Shown: positions 38,777 through 48,135, numbered from the stretch's first letter. The stretch is DNA of 64,000 nucleotides from Kineosporiaceae bacterium SCSIO 59966 (GCA_020881835.1 CP052876.1:2170001-2234000); one strand, 5' to 3'. Made by a program: numbers and translations. The notes: generated by a model not told the origin, from the letters alone.

Positions 38777-40504
38777 ATGCCCGCCATCGTCGTCGCTGTC
38801 GCCGTCCTGGCCATTTTCCTCGTCGGCTACCGCTACTACTCGGCGTACCTGGCCCGGCGCGTCTTCGGCCTCGACCCCGCGTTCGTGACGCCCGCGCACG
38901 AGCTGCGTGACGGCGTGGACTTCGTGCCGACGAACAAGCACGTGCTGTTCGGGCACCACTTCACCTCGGTCGCCGGCGCGGCACCCATCGTCGGACCGGC
39001 CATCGCGGTGTTCTGGGGCTGGGGTCCGGCGCTGGCGTGGATCGTGCTGGGGACCGTCTTCGCCGCCGGCGTCCACGACTTCGGGTCCATCGTCGTCTCG
39101 GTCCGCCACAAGGCCCGCAGCATCGGCACTCTCGCCGGCGACGTGATCAACAGGCGGGCGCGCATCCTGTTCCTGCTGATCATCTTCTTCCTGCTGACGC
39201 TGGTGAACGCCGTGTTCGCCGTCGTCATCGGCAACCTGTTCGTCGCCAACCCCGGAGCGGTGCTGCCGGTGATCCTGTCGATCCCGTTCGCGATCGGCAT
39301 CGGGCAGTACATCTACCGGACCCGCAGCTCGGCGCTGGTGCCCTCGCTCGTCGGGGTGGCGATCCTGTACTTCTTCATCTGGGTCGGCGAGCAGGTGCCG
39401 CTGGACATCACCCCGCTGGCGACGGACCTCGGCTTCGACCGGCCGCGCGACCTGTGGGTCATCATCCTGTTCGTCTACACCTTCTTCGCCAGCCGGCTGC
39501 CGGTGTGGGTGCTCCTGCAGCCGCGGGACTACATCAACTCCCACCAGCTGTTCATCGCGCTCGGGGTCATCCTGCTGGGCATGCTCGTCGGGATGGACCG
39601 GATCGTCGCCCCGGTGCTCAACGACGTCCCCGAGGGCTCACCACCGATCTTCCCGTTCCTGTTCATCACCATCGCCTGCGGGGCGATCTCCGGCTTCCAC
39701 TCCCTCGTGGCGAGCGGGACGACGGCCAAGCAGCTCGACAAGGACACCGACGCCCGCTACGTCGGGTACGTCGGCGCGGCCGGTGAGGGCAGCCTCGCGA
39801 TGGGATCGGTCCTCGCCGTCTCCGCCGGCCTCGCCGCCACCCAGGTGGAGTGGGAGGCCTTCTACGTCGACTTCGCCACCGCCTCGGGCGGGGCGACCAA
39901 CAACTTCGTCCAGGGCGTGGCGAACTTCGCCAACAACCTCGCGGTCCCGCTGGACGTCGCCGCCGTCTTCGCCGCGGTGGTCGTCATCAGCTTCGCCGCG
40001 ACGACGATGGACACCGGCGTCCGTCTCCAGCGGTACGTCATCCAGGAGATCTCCGAGTCCGCCGGGTTCCGGCCGCTGGCCCGCAACCTCACGCTCGCGT
40101 CCCTGGTGGCAGTCATCGTGCCGCTGGTGATGGCGCTGCTGCCCGGTGGCGGCGAGGCCGGCTACACCTTCGGGGTGCTGTGGCAGCTGTTCGGGACCAC
40201 GAACCAGCTCACCGCCGGGCTCGCTCTGGCGGTCATCGCGGTGTGGGTGACCCGCAGCGGGCGGCCGAGCCTGCCCGTGCTCGTGCCGCTGGTCTTCCTG
40301 CTGGTGATGACGTCGTGGGCGCTGGTCGTGAACCTCAGGAACTTCATCGAGGAGGGCCAGTGGGTGCTCGCCCCGCTGGACGCGATCATCTTCGTCCTGG
40401 CGATCTGGCTCATCGTCGAGGCGGCGATCGCGCTGCGCTCGGCCCGTCGGCATGACACCACCGAGCCGTCGGAGCCGGTCTCGGACCGACCGTGGACCGG
40501 CTGA
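38777..40504 (+). CDS. cstA: Carbon starvation protein CstA family transporter
   Basis: Membrane protein of 575 residues with about 16 hydrophobic segments. CstA/BtsT-type proteins take up pyruvate or peptides with protons when carbon is scarce. Diagnostic stretches are DGVDFVPTNKHVLFGHHFTSVAGAAPIVGPAIAVFWGWGP (residues about 50-90), HDFGSIVVSVRHK, GAISGFHSLVASGTTAKQ and FAATTMDTGVRLQRY. It is shorter than E. coli CstA (about 700), lacking part of the C-terminal region, as in many Gram-positives. ATG 38777 has GGGAGG 6 nt upstream. The next gene starts inside its last codons. Confidence 0.94.
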   Translation: MPAIVVAVAVLAIFLVGYRYYSAYLARRVFGLDPAFVTPAHELRDGVDFVPTNKHVLFGHHFTSVAGAAPIVGPAIAVFWGWGPALAWIVLGTVFAAGVHDFGSIVVSVRHKARSIGTLAGDVINRRARILFLLIIFFLLTLVNAVFAVVIGNLFVANPGAVLPVILSIPFAIGIGQYIYRTRSSALVPSLVGVAILYFFIWVGEQVPLDITPLATDLGFDRPRDLWVIILFVYTFFASRLPVWVLLQPRDYINSHQLFIALGVILLGMLVGMDRIVAPVLNDVPEGSPPIFPFLFITIACGAISGFHSLVASGTTAKQLDKDTDARYVGYVGAAGEGSLAMGSVLAVSAGLAATQVEWEAFYVDFATASGGATNNFVQGVANFANNLAVPLDVAAVFAAVVVISFAATTMDTGVRLQRYVIQEISESAGFRPLARNLTLASLVAVIVPLVMALLPGGGEAGYTFGVLWQLFGTTNQLTAGLALAVIAVWVTRSGRPSLPVLVPLVFLLVMTSWALVVNLRNFIEEGQWVLAPLDAIIFVLAIWLIVEAAIALRSARRHDTTEPSEPVSDRPWTG

Positions 40505-40752
40505 CGCGGGCCTGGCGTCGCCTCGAGGCCGCTCATGACGCGGTCTTCGTGGCCCGGTGGCGCACGGAGCTGCGGCGAGAGGCGCGTCGCGAGGAGGAGG
40601 AGCTGCTCGGCGTCCTGCTGCTCGAGGCGATGGGGGCCCAGAGCCCGGTGTCGTACTACGCCCTCGAGGTGTACCCGTGGCTGCTGACCCGCACCCACCA
40701 GCTGCACGTCTCCCGGGGCATCGACCGGCTGTCCGGCAGTGCCTGCTGCTGA
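40492..40752 (+). CDS. Cory-CC-star family small protein
   Basis: 86-residue protein rich in Arg and Glu, starting MDRLTRAWRRLEAAHDAVFVARW, with a middle helix ARREEEELLGVLLLEAMG, a YYALEVYPWLL segment, and a Cys-Cys pair as the very last residues. A terminal CC next to an ArsA-family ATPase is the mark of the cory-CC-star proteins. Function unknown; metal binding or tail modification at the CC end is a guess. GTG 40492 overlaps the end of cstA, and its stop lies 14 nt inside the ArsA gene. Confidence 0.8.
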   Translation: MDRLTRAWRRLEAAHDAVFVARWRTELRREARREEEELLGVLLLEAMGAQSPVSYYALEVYPWLLTRTHQLHVSRGIDRLSGSACC

Positions 40753-41704
40753 GGCGCTCACCGGCGTCCGGGTGCACCTCGTCGGCGGCAAGGGCGGGGT
40801 CGGCAAGACGACGGTGGCCGCGGCCCTCGCCAGGCTGCTCGCCAGCCACGGCCACCGGACCCTCCTCGTGTCGACCGACCCCGCCCACTCGACGTCCGAC
40901 CTGCTGGGGGTGCACCCCCGGCGCGACCCGGTCCCGGCCGGACACCGGTGGTCGGTGCTGGAGATCGACGCCGAGCAGGTGGCCCGCGAGCACGTGGCGC
41001 GAATCGCCGAGGACGCCCGCGACGTCGTCCCGGCAGCGGTGATGCCCGCGCTACGGCGGCACCTGGACGCGGCGCTGGCCAGCCCCGGCACCCAGGAGAG
41101 CGCGCTGCTCGACCGGCTGTCCGACGTCCTGCTCGACGCGGTGGCCGCGGGCACCTGGGACCGGGTCGTCGTAGACACCGCTCCGACCGGGCACACGCTG
41201 CGGCTGCTCACCCTGCCGGACCTGCTGTCCGGCTGGGTGGACGGCCTGCTGCGCACCCGCGAATCGTTCCTGCGGACCGACTCCCTGGCCCGCGCCCTGG
41301 CCCGGGAGGACGCCGAACCGGCTCCGGACCCGGTCGCCACCCGGTTGCGGGCGCGACGCGACCGGCTCACCGCCGTGCGTGATCTGCTGCGGCACGAGTC
41401 CGCCGTCCACCTGGTCGTCGTGCCCGAACGACTCGCCGTGCTGGAGACCGCACGAGCACGGGACGCCCTGCGAGCAGGCGGCTTGCCGCTGGGCCTGCTC
41501 GTCGTCAACCGGGTGCTGCCGAGCGGCAGCGCGGACCCGTTCCTCGCGGCGCAGGTCCGCGGTCAGCGCGCGTGGCTGGACCGGATCGACGCCGACCTCG
41601 GCGAGATGCCGCAGGTGCTGCTGCCGCACCTGCCCGAGGAGCCGGGGCCGCAGTCGCTCGACGTCCTGGGGGCGGTGCTGGCCGACGCGCTCGGCCGAGA
41701 GTAA
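40739..41704 (+). CDS. ArsA/GET3-family ATPase
   Basis: 321-residue deviant-Walker P-loop ATPase. GGKGGVGKTTVAAALARLL (about 16-34) is the signature, with STDPAHSTSDLLGV as switch I and VVDTAPTGHTLRLL as switch II. Relatives drive arsenite efflux or tail-anchored protein targeting, but no arsenic genes are nearby. Overlap with the cory-CC-star gene and the cstA gene before it suggest a joint, undefined role at the membrane. Confidence 0.9.
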   Translation: MPAAEALTGVRVHLVGGKGGVGKTTVAAALARLLASHGHRTLLVSTDPAHSTSDLLGVHPRRDPVPAGHRWSVLEIDAEQVAREHVARIAEDARDVVPAAVMPALRRHLDAALASPGTQESALLDRLSDVLLDAVAAGTWDRVVVDTAPTGHTLRLLTLPDLLSGWVDGLLRTRESFLRTDSLARALAREDAEPAPDPVATRLRARRDRLTAVRDLLRHESAVHLVVVPERLAVLETARARDALRAGGLPLGLLVVNRVLPSGSADPFLAAQVRGQRAWLDRIDADLGEMPQVLLPHLPEEPGPQSLDVLGAVLADALGRE

Positions 41705-41719
41705 GGAGGGGACAGACCG

Positions 41720-43096
41720 CTACTTCCAGCGCCTCCTGCTGCCCACGAGCTCCTGGAGGTAGCCGTACACGGCCACCGGCGACATCACCATCTGGTAGAC
41801 CACGACGTAGGCGACGAAGCCGACGGCGTTGCGGCGCACCCGCAGGCCCAGCCGACCGAAGACGTGCCGGCGTTGGAACCGGTAGAGGATGACGTTGACC
41901 AGCAGGGTCAGCGGTAGGACGAACAGGGTCCAGGGGCCGACGACCCAGTAGTAGCCGGCCAGAGCGAGCACCAGCCCCGGCATCCAGATCAGCGTGTACC
42001 CGAGGTCGAGAGCCGGGATGACGAGGTCGAGCCCCGTCATCAGCCGGGTCATGGGCGTGTGCTGACGCCACGGCGGCACTGCACGCAGCCCTTCGAGCAT
42101 CCCGCGGGCCCACCGCGCCCGTTGCCGGGCGAGGTGCCGAAGGCTCACGGGCACGTCGGTGAAGGCGACTGCGAGGGGTTCGAAGTACACCCGGCCGCGC
42201 TGTGCCAAGAGGTGCCAGGTGATGACGATGTCCTCCCCGATGGCGTCGGGCCACCCACCCACCGCCCGGACCGCATCGGCCCGGTACAGGCTGAAGGCGC
42301 CCTGGGCCACGAGGGTCCCCTGGTACAGGCCCTGCATCCGCTTGACCGAGGCGATGCCGAGGAAGTAGTCCCACTCCTGCATCCGGGCCCAGAACCCGTC
42401 CCGGCTGTTGCGGACGAGGATCGACCCGGCGACGGCGACGACGTCGTCCGGGGCGGACTCCAGGCGCGCCACCAGGCTCCGCAGCGCACTGGGGTGCAGC
42501 AGGGTGTCGGCGTCGAGCGTGACGACGAGGCCGGTGGTCACCCGGTCCAGAGCGGCGTTGAGCGCGTGACTCTTGCCCGGGACCGGGGCGTCCACGACGA
42601 CGAGACGGACGCCGAGGTCCTGAGCAGCCTGAGCGGCGACCTCGGCGGTGCCGTCCGCGGAGCCGTTGTCCGCCAGTACCACCGTCACCGGCCCGGCGTA
42701 GTCCTGGTTCGCCAGGTAGCGCAGCGTCGTCCCGATGCCGGCAACCTCGTTGCGCGCCGCGATGACGACGGTCACTGGGGTCGTCGGGGAGGTCACCCGC
42801 AGGGACGGCTGCCGGTCCAGCACCAGGCTGGCGGCGAGGAACGCGACCACGCCGCCCGGGAGGTACGCCACCAGCGTGATGACGAGGACGGCGATGACAG
42901 GGTGAGTGAGGTCGGCGAGGTCGCGGAGCCAGGGCAGTGACAGCCACACGGAGCCGGCCATCCACAGCACGGACCAGGCGAGGGCGATGGTGAACTTCAC
43001 CTGGACGCTGAGGTACCGCCCGCTCCGCCGACGCGCCGCGGGCGGATCACGCAGCGGCGTGAGCAGCGACGGAACGCTCCCGGGCTCCACGGTCAT
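41720..43096 (-). CDS. Processive family 2 glycosyltransferase, membrane bound
   Basis: 458 residues, with two N-terminal membrane segments (about 30-85), a GT-A catalytic domain and three or four C-terminal membrane segments. VTVVIAARNEVAGIGTTLRYL, VVLADNGSADGTAEV, the metal site TLDADTLLHPS, the acceptor region AIGEDIVITWHLL and the QRARW-type motif (RQRARWARGM) are all present. This is the plan of cellulose, hyaluronan and poly-GlcNAc synthases; the polymer is unknown. ATG 43096 preferred; a GTG at 43120 is open. No partner genes are visible. Confidence 0.9.
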   Translation of the reverse strand: MTVEPGSVPSLLTPLRDPPAARRRSGRYLSVQVKFTIALAWSVLWMAGSVWLSLPWLRDLADLTHPVIAVLVITLVAYLPGGVVAFLAASLVLDRQPSLRVTSPTTPVTVVIAARNEVAGIGTTLRYLANQDYAGPVTVVLADNGSADGTAEVAAQAAQDLGVRLVVVDAPVPGKSHALNAALDRVTTGLVVTLDADTLLHPSALRSLVARLESAPDDVVAVAGSILVRNSRDGFWARMQEWDYFLGIASVKRMQGLYQGTLVAQGAFSLYRADAVRAVGGWPDAIGEDIVITWHLLAQRGRVYFEPLAVAFTDVPVSLRHLARQRARWARGMLEGLRAVPPWRQHTPMTRLMTGLDLVIPALDLGYTLIWMPGLVLALAGYYWVVGPWTLFVLPLTLLVNVILYRFQRRHVFGRLGLRVRRNAVGFVAYVVVYQMVMSPVAVYGYLQELVGSRRRWK

Positions 43097-43149
43097 CCAT
43101 CGGCACGTGCGAACCGGCACTCAAGAGGCAATTGGGCGCGTACGGCACG

Positions 43150-43701
43150 ATGACGGCCGTGGACGACGCGACGGTGACGGGCCGGGTCCGGGTACGGCCG
43201 GCCGAGGACGACGAGCTGGACGCGGCCGGGGCGGTGGTCGTCGCCGCCTACCAGGCTGACGGGCTCGGCGGGGACCGGGACTACCTCGAGGACGTCGGGA
43301 ACGCGAGGAAGCGGGCCGCCCACGGGACGGTCCTCGTGGCGCTGGACGGCGGCGAGGTGGTGGGCAGCGTGACGTACGCCCGGCACGGGTCGCCGCTGGC
43401 GGAGGTCTGCGCACCGGGGGAGGCGGAGTTCCGGATGCTCGGCGTCCACCCGGACGCGCGCGGCCGTGGCGTCGGCCAGGCGCTGGTGCAGGCGTGCATC
43501 GACGGGGCCCGTGCGGACGGCGCCCGCCGGCTCGTGCTGTCGACCGAGCCGCACTCGCACGCGGCCCACCGCATCTACCGCCGCCTGGGGTTCCGGCGCG
43601 AGCCGGCTCTCGACTGGACCCCGGTGCCGGGCGTGGACCTGCTCGTCCTCGCCCTGCCGCTCACGGGTGACGCAGCCCAGGACGGCGGGGGCTCGTCATA
43701 G
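43150..43701 (+). CDS. GNAT-family N-acetyltransferase
   Basis: 183 residues with the GNAT fold: VRPAEDDELDAAGAVVVAAY, EFRMLGVHPDARGRGVGQALVQACI (acetyl-CoA pyrophosphate loop R/Q-x-x-G-x-G/A at about residues 108-115) and HSHAAHRIYRRLGFRREPAL. Substrate unknown. ATG 43150 is chosen over 43132. It is divergent from the glycosyltransferase, with a gap of about 50 bp. Confidence 0.88.
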   Translation: MTAVDDATVTGRVRVRPAEDDELDAAGAVVVAAYQADGLGGDRDYLEDVGNARKRAAHGTVLVALDGGEVVGSVTYARHGSPLAEVCAPGEAEFRMLGVHPDARGRGVGQALVQACIDGARADGARRLVLSTEPHSHAAHRIYRRLGFRREPALDWTPVPGVDLLVLALPLTGDAAQDGGGSS

Positions 43702-43711
43702 CGGTCCGGCG

Positions 43712-44098
43712 TCAGCCCTGCGCGGGTCCCCGGACCCGGGCGAGAAAGCGGTCGGCGTCGACGACGACGCGGGTCACCTCGCCGACCGCGAGCAGGCCCT
43801 GCTCGTCGTCCTCGGCGCGGACGGCGAACCGCACGAGCCGGCCGTCGACGGCGACGACCTCGGCCGTGACCGTCACCCGGGACCCGACCGCGCTGGGCCG
43901 CAGGTGCTCCAGGCTGACGCGGGTGCCGACGCTCGTCCGACCGGCCGCGACGGCGTCCGGCACCGCGGCACAGGTGACGGCCTCGCACCACGCGAGCAGC
44001 CGCGGCGTCCCGAGAACCGGCAGGTCACCGCTGCCCAGTGCGGCGGCGGTGTCCTCGTCGGTGACGGTGAAGGTCCGGGTGACGGGGTCGCTGCTCAC
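43712..44098 (-). CDS. Thioesterase-family (hotdog-fold) protein
   Basis: 128 residues with the pattern of FlK-like hotdog thioesterases: TFTVTDEDTAAALGSGDLPVLGTPRLLAWCEAV, then SVGTRVSLEHLRPSAVGSRVTVTAEVV and RLVRFAVRAEDDEQGLLAVG. The conserved Thr/Glu and His of the family lie in these stretches. A CoA-thioester substrate is likely but unknown. Starts at ATG 44098. Confidence 0.83.
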   Translation of the reverse strand: MSSDPVTRTFTVTDEDTAAALGSGDLPVLGTPRLLAWCEAVTCAAVPDAVAAGRTSVGTRVSLEHLRPSAVGSRVTVTAEVVAVDGRLVRFAVRAEDDEQGLLAVGEVTRVVVDADRFLARVRGPAQG

Positions 44099-44125
44099 CG
44101 ACCGCAGGCTACGTCAGGGGTCCGC

Positions 44126-45247
44126 TCAGGTGACCAGACCGAGCCGGCGCAGCTCGACCATGAGGTCGTGCGGGTGGCTCGAGGCGGCCATCGCGTCCTC
44201 GAGGGTGACCAGGCCGTCGCGCACGTAGGTGACGAGGTGCTGGTCGAACGTCTGCATCCCGTAGAACCCGCCGTCGGCGATGAGGTCGGAGATCGTGCTC
44301 GTCTTCTCCGGGTCCGCGACGGCGTCGGCGATCCGCCCGGTGCCCACGCAGACCTCCATGACGACGCACCGCCCCTGCCCGTCGGCACGCGGGACGAGCC
44401 GCTGGCACAGGATGCCGCGCAGGGACCCGGCCAGGGACAGCCGCACCTGCATCTGCTCGTGCGGGGGGAAGAAGTCGATGATGCGGTTGATCGTCTCCTG
44501 CGCGTCCGTCGTGTGCAGGGTCGACATGACGAAGTGCCCGGTCTCGGCGGCGGTGAGTGCGGCCCGGACGGTCTCGGCGTCCCGCATCTCCCCGACGAGG
44601 ATGACGTCCGGGTCCTGCCGCATCGCGGCACGCAGCGCGGTGGCGAAGTCGGAGGTGTCGATCCGCAGCTCCCGCTGGTTGATCATGGCGAGCTCGTCGC
44701 TGTGCAGCACCTCGATCGGGTCCTCGATCGTGACGATGTGCACCTCGCGCTGGGTGTTGATGGCGTTGACCATCCCGGCCAGCGTCGTCGTCTTGCCGGA
44801 GCCGGTCGGCCCGGTGACGAGGACGAGACCGCGCGGCTCGAGGGCGAGCGTCCCGACGGCGGGCGGCACCCCGAGGTCCTCCAGCGGGATGGCGCCGAAG
44901 GTCACCCGGCGGAACACCAGACCGGCGGACCCGCGCTGACGGAACGCGTTGACGCGGAAGCGTCCGACGCCGGGCATGGAGTAGGCGAAGTCGGCCTCGT
45001 TCGTGGCCGCGAACTCCTCGATCAGGTCGGGACGCAGCACCTCGGCCACCATGTGCTCGGTGTCCGCGGGGGTCAGCTCCGGGGCCTGCAGCTTGCGCAG
45101 CCGGCCGTCGATGCGGATCCGCGGCGGGGAGCCGACCTTGCAGTGCAGGTCGGAGCCGGCCAGCTCGACGAGGGCGAGCAGGTAGTCGACGACGGACAGC
45201 GGCGGGCGGTCGCCGTTCTGGGCGGGCTGCACCTCACTGACGCTCAC
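44126..45247 (-). CDS. pilT: PilT-type twitching motility ATPase
   Basis: Retraction ATPase of type IV pili, 373 residues. N-terminal PAS-like domain (LALVELAGSDLHCKVGSPPRIRIDG), Walker A GPTGSGKTTT near residue 150, Asp box TIEDPIEVLH, Walker B VILVGEMRDAETVRAALTAAETGH near 215 and the His box STLHTTDAQETINRIIDFF. The family C-terminal AIRNLIRE sequence is not present; a different region is found there. No pilin, PilB or PilC lies in the window, so its partners must be elsewhere or it has another role. It follows an HD-domain pair on the same strand. Confidence 0.92.
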   Translation of the reverse strand: MSVSEVQPAQNGDRPPLSVVDYLLALVELAGSDLHCKVGSPPRIRIDGRLRKLQAPELTPADTEHMVAEVLRPDLIEEFAATNEADFAYSMPGVGRFRVNAFRQRGSAGLVFRRVTFGAIPLEDLGVPPAVGTLALEPRGLVLVTGPTGSGKTTTLAGMVNAINTQREVHIVTIEDPIEVLHSDELAMINQRELRIDTSDFATALRAAMRQDPDVILVGEMRDAETVRAALTAAETGHFVMSTLHTTDAQETINRIIDFFPPHEQMQVRLSLAGSLRGILCQRLVPRADGQGRCVVMEVCVGTGRIADAVADPEKTSTISDLIADGGFYGMQTFDQHLVTYVRDGLVTLEDAMAASSHPHDLMVELRRLGLVT

Positions 45248-45312
45248 CCCAGCAGTGTCGGTGCGTTCCGGCGCCGACTTGAGCGGACGCCGTCTGGCCG
45301 TCGAACCTCGGC

Positions 45313-46617
45313 TCAGCTGCGGGCGAGGACTCGGGACAGGGCGGCGACCACCCGGGGGTCGTAGTCGTGCGCGAGGCCGAGGTGGATGCGCTCGAGCGCC
45401 ACGGTGCGGGCGGCCTCGCCGCCGGACTCGCCGACGAGGTCGTCGTAGGCGTTGGCGACTCGGATGATCCTGCTGGCCAGCGGCACCTCGGCGTCCCCGG
45501 AGAGCCGGTCGGACGGCGTCCGGTAGGGGCGGTGCTGTCGGGCGACGGCGACGGCGACGGCCTCCGGGACGCCGGTGCTGGCGACGATACCGGCGCCCAG
45601 CTCGGCGATCGTCTGCTGCTGCGCGGGGGACGCCATCACGGTCGCGCCACCGGGGATGGGGTCGGTCAGGGAGAGCTGGCCGATGTCGTGCAGGAGCGCC
45701 GCGTACTCCAGGTCGAGCAGCTCGGACTCGCCGAGCCCGAGGTCGCGGCCGATCGCGACGGCCAGTGCGCTGACCCGCTGGGAGTGCCGGGTCTCGGTGT
45801 ACCCGCCGATCTCGGTGAGCCGGGACAGCGAGCGGATCGTCTGCAGGTAGGTCCGCCGCACCATGGCGTACCGGCGGAAGGCGAACTGCGTGATCAGCAG
45901 CGGGACGGCGAACACCGGCAGGGCCAGCAGGTCCATCGGGCGGGCCGCCAGGGCGACGAGGACGCCGGTGGCGGAGATGGCCGCGCTGATCCCGGCCGCG
46001 GCGCGCACCTCGTCGACCAGCACGGGCCGCAGCGGGGCGTGCTGGCGGGCGGCCCGGACCGCGGCGGCGACGACCGAGTCGACGGCTGCGGCGAGCAGCG
46101 CGACGGCGATCATCACCAGGGCGGCGAGCCAGCGGTGGTCCTCCCAGTCGGTGACGTGCTCGACGAGCGGGCGTCCGGCCACCGGCACGGACCGGAAGAG
46201 CACCGCGGCGATCGCCACGGTGAGCACCCGCCGGGCCAGCACGTCCGCGCGCGGCGCGCGGCCGGCCAGGGCGTGCGGCATGACGCCGACGAGGACGCCG
46301 ACGGCGGTGACCGCGACGACCGCCCCTGCACCGAAGGTCAACGGCTCGTCACCGAGCTCGGGCACGAGGGCCAGCGCGAGCGCCATCGCCGCACCGATCG
46401 GCGCCGCGTCGCGGTCTCCCGGCAGGTTGAGACGCAGCAGCTCACCGGCCGCGATGAGGACGGCGAAGGCGCCGAGCAGGACGACGGGACCGAGCTCCCC
46501 GCGGCTCCACGACACCGCGGCGGACACGGTGGCCACGACGGTGACGAGCGCGGCGATCCCGGTGACGACGCCGGCCGGTGTCGTCCCCGGGACGGCGGGC
46601 CCGGCCCGCCCGGTCAC
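45313..46617 (-). CDS. Membrane protein with HD domain
   Basis: 434 residues. The N-terminal part (about 1-240) has seven or so hydrophobic segments. The C-terminal HD phosphohydrolase domain carries ETRHSQRVSALAVAIGRDL, ALLHDIGQLSL and RQHRPYRTPSDRL. The GYP-type motif of the neighbouring protein is degenerate here, so it may be inactive on cyclic-di-GMP or act on another substrate. GTG 46617 overlaps the stop of the HD-GYP gene. Some 48 upstream codons that would be open belong to the overlapping gene. Confidence 0.85.
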   Translation of the reverse strand: MTGRAGPAVPGTTPAGVVTGIAALVTVVATVSAAVSWSRGELGPVVLLGAFAVLIAAGELLRLNLPGDRDAAPIGAAMALALALVPELGDEPLTFGAGAVVAVTAVGVLVGVMPHALAGRAPRADVLARRVLTVAIAAVLFRSVPVAGRPLVEHVTDWEDHRWLAALVMIAVALLAAAVDSVVAAAVRAARQHAPLRPVLVDEVRAAAGISAAISATGVLVALAARPMDLLALPVFAVPLLITQFAFRRYAMVRRTYLQTIRSLSRLTEIGGYTETRHSQRVSALAVAIGRDLGLGESELLDLEYAALLHDIGQLSLTDPIPGGATVMASPAQQQTIAELGAGIVASTGVPEAVAVAVARQHRPYRTPSDRLSGDAEVPLASRIIRVANAYDDLVGESGGEAARTVALERIHLGLAHDYDPRVVAALSRVLARS

Positions 46618-48014
46618 GACGTCCCCAGGTCGGCGCCGTCCGGCAGCGGACGTGCGCCCCGGTGGAAGGAGGGGGCGTCGGGATCGTCGTGGTCGAACCC
46701 ACCGGCGTCCGCGGCGCCGGCGACCACCTCGGCGGCCGGTGCGCGGGTCGGCTCCCACGGCTCGTGCTCGAGCGCGGCGACGAGCGCGTCGACGAACCGG
46801 GGCTCGAACTGCGTGCCCTTGCCGGCCTCGAGCTCCACCAGCGCCTCGTCGACCTCCCGGGCGCGGCGGTAGGAGCGGGTCGAGGTCATGGAGTCGAACG
46901 CGTCGGCGACGGCGATGATGCGCGCCAGCTCGGGGATGTCGTCACCCGACAGCCCCATCGGGTAGCCCTTGCCGTCCAGCCGCTCGTGGTGGTGCAGGAT
47001 CCCGGAGTAGGCGTCCTCGAGGAACTCGATACCGCGCACCATCTCCAGACCGCGGACCGGGTGCAGCGCGATGGCGGCGAACTCCTCGTCGGTGAGCCTG
47101 CCGCTCTTGCGCAGCACCCGGGTCGGGACGCCGATCTTGCCGACGTCGTGCAGCATCCCGGCGAAGCGCACCATCTCGACCCGGTCCGTCGCCAGGCCGA
47201 CCTGGCGGGCGATGAGGACGCTGGCGTGCGAGACCCGCTCGTTGTGGCCGCGGGTGTAGAGGTCCTTGGCCTCGACCGCGCCGACCAGGGCGAGCACCGT
47301 CCGCTCGTACGCCTCCTGCTCGGCGGCGTACTGGGCCCAGGCCCAGCGGGCGACGTAGAGCGGGGCGAGGACGAGGACGGCCGAGAGCGGTCCGATGCCG
47401 GCGCCGTCCCAGAGCACGGCGAGCAGGACGCCGAACATGGCGTACCCGAGGTAGGGAGCGGCCCCGGGCCGTACCGTCCCCCAGAAGGCCTGCCAGAACG
47501 GAACGCCCTTGTGGAAGTGCACGATGCCAATAACGAAGGCTGCGTTGACTACGCACATCACCGCGGCGGCCAAAGCCATCGGCAGCACGTTGCCCCAGAC
47601 GAACTCCAGCCCACTCAGCTGCGCGATGTCGAAGGACCCACCGGCGAGACGGTACGTGACGGCGGCAGCCAGGGTGGCGAGCCCGAACTGGGCGGCGTTG
47701 AAGGCTCGAACAACCGGGCTCCAGCCGTTGATCTGGATGACGGCGGCCAGCGTCGCGACGAGCACGGCGCCCCAGACTCCAAGCAGCGGAATCGCAGCCA
47801 AATAGACGATGAAAACCGCAGAAATGCTTTGGGTAGTGTGGGCAGAGATCCGTAGTGAATGACCGAAAACACTCAGTACTGCCAACCCCACGAAGGGTAC
47901 CCACCGGAGGTCCTGCCACGGTTGGTCGACGAGGCCCACCGCGAGGAGGTAGCCGACGTCCAGCACGACGAGGAGGGCGATGAACGCCCTCGCAGCGCGC
48001 GGCAAGTCAAGCAC
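46614..48014 (-). CDS. Membrane-anchored HD-GYP domain protein
   Basis: 466 residues. About seven hydrophobic segments (residues 8-225) of the MASE-like type are followed by an HD-GYP domain: RGHNERVSHASVLIARQVG, FAGMLHDVGKIGVP and HHERLDGKGYPMGLSGDDIPE (signature HD and GYP). HD-GYP proteins degrade cyclic-di-GMP; residues look intact. The acidic tail of about 50 residues has no known role. GTG 48014 has GGAGGG 5 nt upstream. Together with the next HD protein and PilT it may form a surface-signalling unit. Confidence 0.9.
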   Translation of the reverse strand: MLDLPRAARAFIALLVVLDVGYLLAVGLVDQPWQDLRWVPFVGLAVLSVFGHSLRISAHTTQSISAVFIVYLAAIPLLGVWGAVLVATLAAVIQINGWSPVVRAFNAAQFGLATLAAAVTYRLAGGSFDIAQLSGLEFVWGNVLPMALAAAVMCVVNAAFVIGIVHFHKGVPFWQAFWGTVRPGAAPYLGYAMFGVLLAVLWDGAGIGPLSAVLVLAPLYVARWAWAQYAAEQEAYERTVLALVGAVEAKDLYTRGHNERVSHASVLIARQVGLATDRVEMVRFAGMLHDVGKIGVPTRVLRKSGRLTDEEFAAIALHPVRGLEMVRGIEFLEDAYSGILHHHERLDGKGYPMGLSGDDIPELARIIAVADAFDSMTSTRSYRRAREVDEALVELEAGKGTQFEPRFVDALVAALEHEPWEPTRAPAAEVVAGAADAGGFDHDDPDAPSFHRGARPLPDGADLGTS

Positions 48015-48063
48015 GAGTCCCTCCGGTCAGAGCGGGCAACCGGGGTCGACAGCTCGTCGAGGG

Positions 48064-48135
48064 TCAGCGACCCTCCCAGGCCCAAACCGCCTCCGCGGAG
48101 AGCATGCGCTCCACCGCAGCCACGATGATCTTCAT
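48064..48135 (-). CDS. Candidate 23-residue small protein upstream of the HD-GYP gene
   Basis: ATG 48135 to TGA 48064 on the minus strand, 49 nt before the HD-GYP start. It begins MKIIVAAVERMLSAEAV and ends in a tryptophan-containing stretch, so it could be an amphipathic helix. An AAGGA element lies 12 nt upstream, within the loop of an inverted repeat. No known family; could be a leader peptide or chance. Confidence 0.35.
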   Translation of the reverse strand: MKIIVAAVERMLSAEAVWAWEGR

